This document shows, piece by piece, positions 43,570 through 53,122 of a stretch of 64,000 nt of DNA. Position 1 is the stretch's first letter; each line of letters begins with the position of its first letter. Under the pieces are notes generated by a model that was given only the letters and a program-made list of their open reading frames with translations, had not been told where the DNA came from and made no database searches. A program made the position numbers and the translations under genes. Source of the DNA: Sarocladium kiliense (Eukaryota > Ascomycota > Sordariomycetes > Hypocreales > Sarocladiaceae); NCBI GenBank assembly GCA_030734395.1, contig JAUZTG010000020.1:310001-374000 (forward strand), in the 5' to 3' direction.

Positions 43570-46089
43570 ATGGCGCAAAGCGCGATTCCCGGCCCATCGT
43601 CTGCTCAAAGCGACGGACGGAACGGCATCGCGAAAGAACACTTATATGAGCTGGAGCAGTATGAGAAAATCATTCGCCTCCGCGATGCTGTTCTCGCAGG
43701 CACACATCCTACGATCAAGGTCCCTCCTGAACTCCTAGCCCAAGCTACGTCTGGGAAGGTCGCAGGAAACTTAGGTCTCCAGGCACATCCTTCAGGCGCG
43801 GCCTTGGCTCAAAGTCAAGGCACGACAAGTCCTCACGATATCCGAGTGGCTGGAGCTCCGTCTTCTGGGACGGACTCTGGAACAAAGCGCTCTGCGCCAG
43901 AGATCAATCCTATATTCTTAGAGAAGTCGGAACATCTTGTCAGGGCTGAGCTGAAGCTCCAAAGGCAGCGAGCCGAACGAGCTTTGCGAGATGAGGTCGA
44001 GCAGCGGCGGCCTGCTAAGAATGCCACCTCGGACTTTTCTACAGACATCGACATCCCTGATGTGCTCTCCAAAGCCCTAGCGATCGTTCCGGCCCTACCT
44101 GCTACTACACCTGCGGTGCCTGATCCTACTGCTAACTCTGATAAGCGAAGTGACTCATTCGATGACAACACCTTCTACTCATCACAACACGATACTCCAG
44201 ATCTTCGATCCAGTCCTTCTCGCCGAGATGTAACAGATCACGCTGGGGCTTCTAGGGCGGCCCTCGATGACTCCGACGAAGCGAACGAGGATATCTACGA
44301 CCCCGCGAGCCCAGCTGATCATGCTCCTGATCCAGTACCTCCAGAGCATCGGTCTCAAGTGGTGGCAGCTCCATCAAGCCTGTCGCGTCCCGCGGCCACA
44401 GTCCCTGGTCTGAATAACTACACCGACCAAAGCATTAGCTCTTCACGATCCGCTGGCCAACAAAGTCAGGATCGTATCTTCCCACCCGGCTTGGGGAGAG
44501 TTGAACAAATGCAAACGGTGCATCACGGTGCACCGGGCCCAACTGGCCGGCCGCTTGCCACCGAAGCGTACGCCGAAGCACACCCTCCCTCGCCGTTGCT
44601 TCGCACTCACGACTTGCATCCGATTGCCCCGCAGCCAGCTCAACATGCAACTCTACCCATTGATTCTAGTGCATCGAACTCAGGCGCTCCTACAGCGACC
44701 GGAACGCCGGCTCAGGTTGCCGCCTTGCGGAACGACCCTATGAGTGCCACAAGCCCGGACAGCTCACCACAAGGTGGCCGAGTGCCAGAAAGGAAGAGAA
44801 GCAAGAAGAAAAAGAGAAAGGCAGATCGGCAGGCTGCCGAGGCTGATCCTGTGTTCGTTAAACCCGAGCCTCGTTCCCCGTCACCAATGGCTGCCCCATC
44901 GTATATCCGGCCAAGCAAACGCGCCAGACATGCTCACAGACAGGCACAAGGGCCAGGCTCTGCATACCTGCCAACAGCTGGAGCCGCTCCCGGATATGAC
45001 ACGCCCGACTACGACACGGCGGTGTCCTCTGGTCGTCCCAGCGGCGCTCCCCCTCTCATCGCAGCGCAAGGTGAGCCAGTCCCCATCTCCCAGGCGAGAA
45101 GTGGTCACTATCCGCCTCGACCTGGCAGCTCTGCGATGCATGGCCCTAGGCGATACTCAGGCGGCTATGTGGAAGCACGGGGACGTGTTGCACACCCTGC
45201 CGGATATGGTGCGTACCCGCAACCACCGTATGGCTTCCAAGAGCCACCGGAGATCATCTACGACTACATGGATGGCTCAGAAGGCTATCCAAGAGCGGTG
45301 TCACACCATATTCCCCATGAGGGCTCACGGATGAGTCTTCGGCCAGAAGGTAGTACGTACATGGGCGCACCGAGATCACAGCCACAAAGAATATACGTCG
45401 ACTCAACAGGGCGCGAATACCTCGAGCCGCGACGACCCATTGTGCGTCAATCCGTTGCGCCAGCAGGTTATTATAGGGAGCCCGAGGTAGTCTACGAACG
45501 TGCCCCTCCCCGTGGTGTCTCTAATTACGCAGAGGCTCGCCATTACGTGGAGGCGGGTCCTCCCTACGGTTCAACTGCGCAAGCATACCCAGCGGGCAGA
45601 AGAGTCGTCACTCAGCCTGAGTATGTACAGCAGTCGCCCTACGGCGAGACTTACCAAAGTGATTACCCCCGGAGATCAATGATACCCCCAGATGTGCGGG
45701 CTGCAGAACCCCCTGGGCAAGACTTCTTGACGCGCTCAGCAAGTGTCAGACCAGCACAACCACGTCCGCCGCCGCCACAGGTAGCGCCAGTAGCCGGGGA
45801 GTACGCGTCTTCTCAAGACTACGGAAGCGGGCCGGATAGTCGGATGGAGACGGTTGTCAGAGGTTATGGACAAGCGACGGCCGTGGGCCGGCAGACGCCA
45901 GCGCAAGCGTATGCTTGGGAGTACGAGGCCGGTCCCGCACTTCATCCTGGGGGGCACACGGCGCCAGGACCAGCCTACTACGCAGCTCCGGCCAGAGACG
46001 CCGAGGAAATTGCATTCATTGAGCAGCCACGCGGGGTGACGCAGGATGTTGTCTACACGTCCAGCGGACGTGAGGACCTATATCGATGA
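43570..46089 (+). CDS. Long disordered, probably nuclear protein of unknown function
   Basis: One exon of 839 aa from the ATG at 43570; the frame is open upstream only from a GTG. No catalytic domain is seen. Residues ~15-55 form an ordered-looking helix (KEHLYELEQYEKIIRLRDAV, then AGTHPTIKVPPELL). A second helical stretch lies near residues 120-155 (VRAELKLQRQRAERALRDEV), followed by DIPDVLSKALAIVP. These three blocks look like the conserved part of a filamentous-fungal family I cannot name. A strong nuclear signal RKRSKKKKRK sits near residue 418. The C-terminal ~350 residues are rich in Tyr, Pro, Gly and Arg (many PxxYG and RR repeats), a composition linked to RNA binding or condensates. 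Role unknown. Confidence 0.7.
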   Translation: MAQSAIPGPSSAQSDGRNGIAKEHLYELEQYEKIIRLRDAVLAGTHPTIKVPPELLAQATSGKVAGNLGLQAHPSGAALAQSQGTTSPHDIRVAGAPSSGTDSGTKRSAPEINPIFLEKSEHLVRAELKLQRQRAERALRDEVEQRRPAKNATSDFSTDIDIPDVLSKALAIVPALPATTPAVPDPTANSDKRSDSFDDNTFYSSQHDTPDLRSSPSRRDVTDHAGASRAALDDSDEANEDIYDPASPADHAPDPVPPEHRSQVVAAPSSLSRPAATVPGLNNYTDQSISSSRSAGQQSQDRIFPPGLGRVEQMQTVHHGAPGPTGRPLATEAYAEAHPPSPLLRTHDLHPIAPQPAQHATLPIDSSASNSGAPTATGTPAQVAALRNDPMSATSPDSSPQGGRVPERKRSKKKKRKADRQAAEADPVFVKPEPRSPSPMAAPSYIRPSKRARHAHRQAQGPGSAYLPTAGAAPGYDTPDYDTAVSSGRPSGAPPLIAAQGEPVPISQARSGHYPPRPGSSAMHGPRRYSGGYVEARGRVAHPAGYGAYPQPPYGFQEPPEIIYDYMDGSEGYPRAVSHHIPHEGSRMSLRPEGSTYMGAPRSQPQRIYVDSTGREYLEPRRPIVRQSVAPAGYYREPEVVYERAPPRGVSNYAEARHYVEAGPPYGSTAQAYPAGRRVVTQPEYVQQSPYGETYQSDYPRRSMIPPDVRAAEPPGQDFLTRSASVRPAQPRPPPPQVAPVAGEYASSQDYGSGPDSRMETVVRGYGQATAVGRQTPAQAYAWEYEAGPALHPGGHTAPGPAYYAAPARDAEEIAFIEQPRGVTQDVVYTSSGREDLYR

Positions 46090-48453
46090 CGGATTATAAT
46101 GTATGGGAAGGGGCGTTCAGTGTATAATAGACAGCGATATCCCATGGTACTTTTCTCAAAGCTACGGCCAGTTGACTATTGTAGATAAATCACAATGTGG
46201 GCGACGAGATCAGGGTCAAAGCCAATGCGAAAATCATGGATGAGGTTGATCGTAGGGCTGCACAGACAATATCCTTGCGTAAGCCTTGGAGCGTCCCCTG
46301 AACCCTGAACTTGGATCCACAGCTGGAGGTTGTATGATGCGCGTAAATGAGATTTAATCTCGGGCTCTCGTGGCAGACAGCTCGATTGAGCGGCTTTTAG
46401 GAGGCTGTGCCTGACCCCGTGCGGGCTCGGCACCTGAGAGAACAAGGGGATCTCACCCGTTCCCGTTTACAGATGGAGGAATTCGACAGGACGATCCGTT
46501 CCATGTTGGCAGGTTTGCATGGTAGGCTGAGTGGACATGACACTGAGGTGTCTTATCTTCCGAGTCATGGCCGGGGAGCTGACATGCATGAGACAGGCTC
46601 AGCGAGAACGAATCAGCACATAGACGCCAGGCAAGCAGGTCAAGAACAGACAAGTCAAAGGACAACTCTGTCTGGGGGCTGACCCCCTTTGACAGCCGTT
46701 GAAACCAAAAACGTAAGGTCGGGGTCCTGGCAGGTGGTGGTGGGAACATGGATCGAAGCTTTGGCCAAGCCCGCACTACGTGGTACCCTCCCTGACAGGG
46801 AAAGGAACTGGGAACGGTGGCCCTCGTTTCCTTGCTTTTGATGGGATGCGAGTGCCGAAGGATCTGGGTGATATTGATCCTGTTATTCTGTTATTGACTA
46901 CGGATAGGTAGAGACACAAGACAAGACTAATAGAGCAGAGCACCAGGAATGCTTGGAACATGGACTGAATACGAACCGGTACACACTTCAGGTGAGATCC
47001 GCGCATGCCTGAGGAGGTAAGGCAACGTAAGGCCCTGTACCTGAAGGGCCTTAACGAAGAGAGAGAGCGACAGTCCAGACTCGAAGGCCCCTGGTCGTGT
47101 GCCCATCGGCGGATCGAGTGCTGGGTCATGCGTGCAGCGATCGCCACGGGACGTGAAGTAATAGTGAGTTGTCTATTTGCTATGGTGCCGCAGACGATTG
47201 AGAAGCACCATGGGCAATACGTCCGGTGTTTTGTCCCATAGCAGCACCGTGTATGAGGCACATTCTCTCCTACCACCTCAGGGTTTCCAGGTTGCGCAGT
47301 CGTCGAATGCTATGGAAAACCCAGGAGCTGCTAATGACCCCCAAGCAGCATCGCTGAAGCACCTGGAGTTTGGGTGGTGCTAGCAGGTGCCATCACTCCG
47401 GCGCGAAGTCCCCATACCTACAGGGCGGTGGAGCCGGTACAAAGCGCTGTGAGTGGCTCTCGTAGGGCGCCTGATGCGCGTGTGTGGCTTGGGCTAAGGT
47501 AGCTTCGTCAGGGCTCGGGCTTTGCACTTTCGCGAGCCACGACGGAACGAGAGAGACACACTGGAGAAAATGCTGGCTTCGTGTTGGTACATGACGGAGG
47601 TATTTCCTGGTTCAAGATGAACACTGCAGCAGCTGTACTGTTGAAGTGTAAACTCGTGGCTCTTTCTTATGGCACATGTCTAGGTAATCTAGGGACGCAA
47701 CAGTGAGCGTGCGTGCCCAGTTTGCCGAGCCGCAGTGATAGCACACACTGCCCTGACAGCTCAGGGCTTGGGTTTCCCCTTCTCTGTCAATGGACCCCCA
47801 GCGACCGGAAGCACCCACTAGAGGCCTGAGATCCCTTGGCTTAGCGCTGCCAGCCGGGGCTCCACCCTCTGTTCTCACCTCACTGACACCTCACCACTTC
47901 TGTTCTGGCGCTGGTTGCTGAGCTGGGCTGCCTGTGGCTCCAGTGCTCTGTTAGCAAGCATCGTTCCATCGCTGGTGGCTCCTCCGGCCCAGCTGCCTCG
48001 CGCGCCTCCTCCCTCCCGTCCATCTTCTCCATCCTCCATTATCCCCATCGACATCACCTTTCCAAGTCACCCACCTGGACAAGAGCCTCAACGTCCAATT
48101 CCCCCTCCTCTTTTCCCTCTCCGCTTCTTCTTCCTCTTCTTTTTCCTTTTCCTTGTTAATCACCCTCCCTCGCCTTCGCTCTCTTCTCCAGCGGGGACCT
48201 CTTGTTGCATTCCGTTTCCTTCGATACCCCTCCCACGCTTACCGACCTCTCTCGTTCGATCACCTCGACCACCAGGTGCTGGCTCCTTCGACGCCTCTCA
48301 CGACCTCCGGATTCCTTTTATCAGAGCCGTGCCACTTCATCTCTCGTCGCCGAACCCGAGACCGACCCTCCCGTGCCGCTCGTTCAGCTGGTCTTACCCG
48401 ACGAGTCGCCGATCGACACCTCGCCGTACGCGCAGCTTTCACCGCGCCCCATC
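46090..48453. other. Intergenic region with pyrimidine-rich leader of the KH gene
   Basis: About 2.4 kb. The left part is the 3' flank of the preceding gene. ORFs at 46407-46682 and 46776-47276 have no family features. From about 47880 to 48453 the plus strand is strongly C/T-rich and I found no ATG in it before 48454, in line with a long scanned 5' UTR for the KH-domain gene. Confidence 0.5.
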
Positions 48454-51400
48454 ATGAATAAGTTGGCAAACATGCGTCACTGGTCCGAGAGGATGAGCCC
48501 AAACTTTGGTATGGGACGCCCAAACCCGAATATGCCCATGAACCAGCTCGGGCCGCATCCAAAGAATGCCTCTCAACCGGGGCCACCAATGAACAACCCA
48601 CAGTCGAGCGATGGCACTATCCACTACTCCTTCAACGTTCCGTTCGCTTCCGACCTCGCCGGCCCTGATACTGAGGATATTCTCCACGCGACGACTGATG
48701 CGGTATTGAGATGGACGCACCCCGAAGACGCACCTGATGACGTCCAAGTCCACGAGCTTCCCGTCCATGCTCAGAACCTTGCCAACTTGGAGCGGATGTG
48801 CCGCGACCTCTCCACCGGCCCGCTGCCCATCGAAGCACACGTCGTCACAACGTTGTCAAAGGGACAGCAAATCACGACAGTCTGCTTGTCTGGATCTCCA
48901 GAGCTCGTCCACAAGAGCAGGGAAACCATTCTCAACGAGAGCCCTATTGCTTTGGTACGCTATACTTTCCTAACTCTAAAACAGTCTGTGTTGGGCACTG
49001 TTGACTAACAAATACTAGCGATGCACTACAATCGATGTTGACGGTGCTCTTGTGTGCGATCTCAACGCTGGCGTACTGAAGGAATCCGTCACTGCCCAGC
49101 TCGATTACGTATCCACCTATACCGGCGTAGACATTTTTCTTCTCGGCCCAAAGTTGACTCCTATGGTGGACGGAATGACAGGTGATTCTGAGATGCGCAT
49201 GGATCAACGCTGGAGGGTTGCCATTTATGGTGATATTGTGTCTTCCGAGCATGCCAAGACCAGGGTTCTGTGCCACATCGATTCTCTGGTACGACACCAA
49301 GCTGCTTCCTTCATTCTTATAATTCGTATTGCTGACATGAATGACTACAGCTGGGAAGGATTGTTGATGTCGCGAAACTCGACATGTCTGTGCAGCAGCT
49401 CATCTGTGGCCGTCATCGCAAGAATATCAAGCTCATTGAGTCATCCACTGGAACTGCCATTTACTTCCCGCCCATGTTCTCGCCGATCTACCGCTACTGT
49501 CCCCCGACTGGTACTCGCCGCGACCCCTCTGATGTCTTCATCTCAGGCGAGACGCCCCAGGCCATTGAGCTGGCGAAGCAGAAGCTGCACGAGACCATGA
49601 CTCGCCTGCGCATCTACGTCAAGGATGTCACTTTGCCTGCCGCCAAGATGGACAGCATTCTTCTCACGAGATTGGACAAGCTCCGCAAGATCCTCGAGGC
49701 AAACGGGACCTACATCATGTTCCCTCCCCTTGCTTCACAGCGTACCATGGTCCGTGTCCAAGGCGGCGAAGGTCTCCCAGTGGAACGGACCGTTCGCGAA
49801 CTCATGTCTCTCGTAAGTCCTTTTCTACCTTTGGTCAGCTACCAGAACTGACTGTTGCCAGGCCGGCCAATTCTACAGCGCAGGATGGTACGCGCAGCCG
49901 ACTGACGCCCGGGCATTGCCCGGTCCAGCGGACGTCCGCGCTATGCTCAGCGACATCTGCGCCAACTCTGACGCTGATTTGACGTTTGACAAGATGAACT
50001 TCACAATCACAGGCTCTGATGATGCTGTCAAGTCTGCTCTGACGGTCATCTCTGACATGAAGATGATGACCCAGATGCCTTATCAGATCCGAGTCAAGAT
50101 TGAGCTAGCGAATGAGCACAAGGAATTCGTCAGTGGCAAGAAGAATGGCAAGATCAACAAGATTATGGGTCAAAGTGAGTACCACCTATACTCTGCATGC
50201 TGTGATAGCCGATGCTGACATAGGAGCAGGCAATGTTCAGATCATCTTCGACGGCTTCAACGAATACAACTTCAACATCGATGTTATGGGCGGCAGCTAC
50301 GAATCTATGAAGCAAGGCCTGACCCTGGTAGAGCAAGAAATGCCTGCGTCGATTTCTTTCCATGTTCCGGACCAGTACCACAAGCGTATCATCGGAATTG
50401 GTGGCCAGCACATCCAGAGGATCATGAAGAAGCATTCAGTTTTCGTCAAGTTCTCCAACGCTATGGACCGGGGAGGCATGGGTCGTGAAGACGACGATAT
50501 CAAGGTCGACAATGTGATCTGCCGCACTCCCGCTCGCAATGCCCAGAATTTGGACGCGGTTAAGAACGAGATCTTGGAAATGGTTGATCGCGCTGTAAGT
50601 CTGGTCGTCCAACATCTGACTGGGACCATTCGCTCACACTATCTGCAGGATTCGGAGTACACTACGCAAAGTGTCAGCGTTGATCGACTCTATCACCGTG
50701 AACTCATTGCGAGGCTGCCTGAAATCGATGATCTCGAGCAGAAATACAACTGCAAGATCACCTTTCCTAGTACCGAGCAAGCCAGTGACGATGTCACGGT
50801 TCACGGCCCTCAGTGGCAAGTTCCACACTGTGTGGACGAGTTCCTCGGCATGGTCCCCGACAAGCATGAACTGGTCTTGGCGAGAACGCCTGAGCTGGTC
50901 AAGTACTTAGAATCGCCTGAGTTTGCCAACGACCTTGCCCCGAAGCTCAAGGATCAGTACGAAGTCGAGGTCACCATCCGACAGAACCCTGATGAGGTTA
51001 CGGAGGATGGCTCACCTACCGTTACCCTAACTTGGGGATTCACGCGCAACAATGCTGGCGGATTGCGCGATGCGATGGACCTGATGCAGTCGGAGTTCGC
51101 CACTGCCTCTGTCGAGATCAACATTGTCAAAGGCTCCATCCCTCGGCCGAAATCGGATTCATTCGAAGACTCTCTGCAGTACTTTGACTCCAAGCTTCTT
51201 CAGCATGCGCCTTCCTCAGTAGCCACTGACTCCCCTGTCAAGCCTGCCTTCGGAGACGAGGTTGCTCGCGAGCGCAGTAGCATTCTTGACCGTCTTCGCA
51301 AACCTGGTAGCATGACCTCCATCTCCTCGTTCCTTGACCGCCGAAAGAACAGCTCTCATTCAGCGAACGGTCTCTTCTTCAAGGGATCCAGCAACGTCTC

Positions 51401-51668
51401 GAAGTCGTCGCTGATCTCTATCGAGTCGACTCGCAGCTTCAATGCCGATCGCAACCCCTGGAACGATTCTGGCGTCAACCTGCCTGACGACGACAACCCG
51501 TGGGCGCCTCGACCCTATGGCAACCACGTTGACAACAAGCTGGCCATTCCCCAGCCTGGTGATATTACTCCTCGCCACAGCGCCCGTGTGTCTGGTGACA
51601 GCGGCCGCCCTTCCACTTCTCACTCTCTCAATTCTGGATACCCCGGCCCCGTTGGGCCTTTCCGTTAG
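48454..51668 (+). CDS. KH-domain RNA-binding protein (three GxxG KH motifs)
   Basis: Six exons: 48454-48954, 49019-49288, 49351-49812, 49862-50174, 50230-50594 and 50649-51668, total 976 aa. At least three KH RNA-binding loops are visible: ICGRHRKNIKLIE (~residue 277), VSGKKNGKINKIMG (~503) and IIGIGGQHIQRIM (~571). Flanking segments (VPFASDLAG..., VKLELA-type strands) suggest further degenerate KH folds, so the layout resembles multi-KH proteins such as vigilin/Scp160 or Bicaudal-C. The C-terminal ~200 residues are Ser/Pro-rich with FLDRRKNSS and ESTRSF motifs. The start is the first ATG after a long ATG-free leader. The exon 5 acceptor could also be six bases upstream (TAG at 50221-50223), which would add two residues. 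Likely cytoplasmic mRNA binding; target unknown. Confidence 0.85.
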
Positions 51669-52505
51669 ATTCCCGGTCTTAGAATCTCTACATGCAAATA
51701 CCCATGGCGCACGAATACCCTGACGTCTTGTTTTTGCGCACCGCGGCGGCTGCCTGAGTTGCAACCTGCCGCTTCATGTTCTTTTCGCGCTTGGTGCTTT
51801 CGATTGCTCGTGTTTGTTCTTGCTTGTTTCTGCAGTTCTTGTTTGGTTTGCTCGGATCATCTTGCTCGGATCATGTCACGCAGATCTCAAATGAATTTTG
51901 ATGTTTGCGCGATGGACCACTATACCCTTCGCCCTTGAGCAATTTCAATGGCGAAAATCAAAAGCAAAAACGAATGAATACCCATGAAACCAAAAAGGAG
52001 AAAAAAAGTTCTTCGTCATCTTTCTCTGCTACGCTGGGACGGTTTGCTCCCGGCTCAAAAGCAACCAAAATACCCCCTCTCTCTGCCGATGGATTTTTCC
52101 CACCCGGCTTCGGAACGTTCAATGATGGGGGCGAAAACCAGGAGACGGACACATCAGTATCTGGGAGGAGGCGTGGCATGACCTGTCAAACATTTGGGGG
52201 TTAATGAGCGCTTTTTAGGGGTTGGTTGAGATGATATAGGCTTTACTGATTAGATGGAAGAAGTTCTGATCTCAATATACGAAAGATATGTCCTCTCAAT
52301 TGCATGAACTTCAGTATAGTCTTTGGCATGTCGACTATGGGCGCTTCATATGATGTAGATAAAGAGGGTATAGCAGAGCTTGCTGCAAGTTCGCATATCT
52401 GCACCACTTCAAGAAGAGCCCACACAATACAAAGCACACGGAAGATGATCAGATCCACGGGAAGGGTTTCGAAGCCATGAAGACAGCAAAAAGGAAACCA
52501 AGGAC
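51669..52505. other. 3' flank of the KH gene
   Basis: Downstream sequence rich in T and GTTT stretches, consistent with a 3' UTR. ORFs at 51905-52204 and nearby are not supported. Confidence 0.5.
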
Positions 52506-52511
52506 AAAAAA
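52506..52511 (-). terminator. RNA polymerase III terminator of tRNA-Ser
   Basis: Six T on the minus strand, eight bases after the tRNA 3' end. It indicates that the gene is transcribed by Pol III. Confidence 0.8.
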
Positions 52512-52519
52512 GAGATATT

Positions 52520-52657
52520 CGACGTGGGCCTGATTCGAACAGACGCCTCCGAAGAGAATAGATTTCTGATTTGGATGTTAGAATTGAAATAATGGGTCAA
52601 GTGCTTAATTGTTGAGCTTACCTAGTCTATCGCATTAGACCACTCTGCCACCACGCC
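52520..52657 (-). tRNA. tRNA-Ser(AGA) split by a spliceosomal-type intron
   Basis: The minus strand runs from G1 (52657) to discriminator G73 (52520), G73 being usual for Ser. The acceptor stem is GGCGTGG/CCACGTC with one G-U pair. The D-arm begins TGGCAGAGTGGTC, the anticodon stem is ATAGA/TCTAT, a long variable arm has a CTC/GAG-type stem, and the T-arm is GTCTG-TTCGAAT-CAGGC. Exons are 52657-52622 and 52565-52520. The 56-nt insert begins GTAAGC, has TTCTAAC 12 nt before the end, and ends CAG. Removing it gives loop CTAGAAA (anticodon AGA) and an 82-nt tRNA. Cutting instead at the normal 37/38 site would give loop CTAGGTA, with anticodon AGG and U37, implausible for this class II tRNA. The intron has no run of four T. 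Confidence 0.85.
52566..52621 (-). other. 56-nt spliceosome-like intron inside the tRNA-Ser anticodon
   Basis: Borders GT-AG, donor GTAAGC, branch CTAAC with the branch A about 12 nt from the 3' end. Length and signals match the protein-gene introns in this window (43-71 nt). It lies between tRNA positions 35 and 36. Because AG precedes both borders, the cut could be shifted up to two bases with the same product, but never to 37/38. Confidence 0.75.
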
Positions 52658-53122
52658 AATTGATGACTAAGCCCATTGGGTATCTAATTTATATACTTGC
52701 ACAAGAAAATGCTTGGTTTCCAAGGCTGGACGAGACAACCTCGGGTTCGGAAGTACACATCTTTTATCGCACCTCGTTTGCGTACTGTGGTAGTTGATTG
52801 AGGACGATGGGAATCAATAATAGTGTGTTTGGCTAGACTATGAGTTTTGAATATGTCCGGTATGAGATGAACAAGATATGTTTCACAAAAATGTATGCCC
52901 AAGAACTCCGTGTACCCAGGAACGCCGATTTGCACAAAAGCAGTGCAGTCTCCGCATCCTTGCTCCTCATCCTCCACGTACCCGTCCACGCTTCCAGAGA
53001 GATCCTTTCCGACTACTTTTCGACTTCATGTCCTCTATACATCGAATCGGACTTGCTTCCGACGGTGAAGTACGCGACCTGTTCAACAGACAGATCGCAA
53101 GCACTCCTCAACCGAACCCTTC
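52658..53122. other. 3' flank of the PDI gene
   Basis: This spacer lies between the PDI stop codon and the tRNA-Ser gene, both on the minus strand. Long PDI transcripts could read into the tRNA. No other gene seen. Confidence 0.45.

Noticed and set aside
52520..52657. tRNA-Pro(AGG) reading of the split tRNA
   Set aside because: It would need a class II Pro tRNA with U37 and a Ser-type discriminator; the Ser(AGA) reading fits every position.
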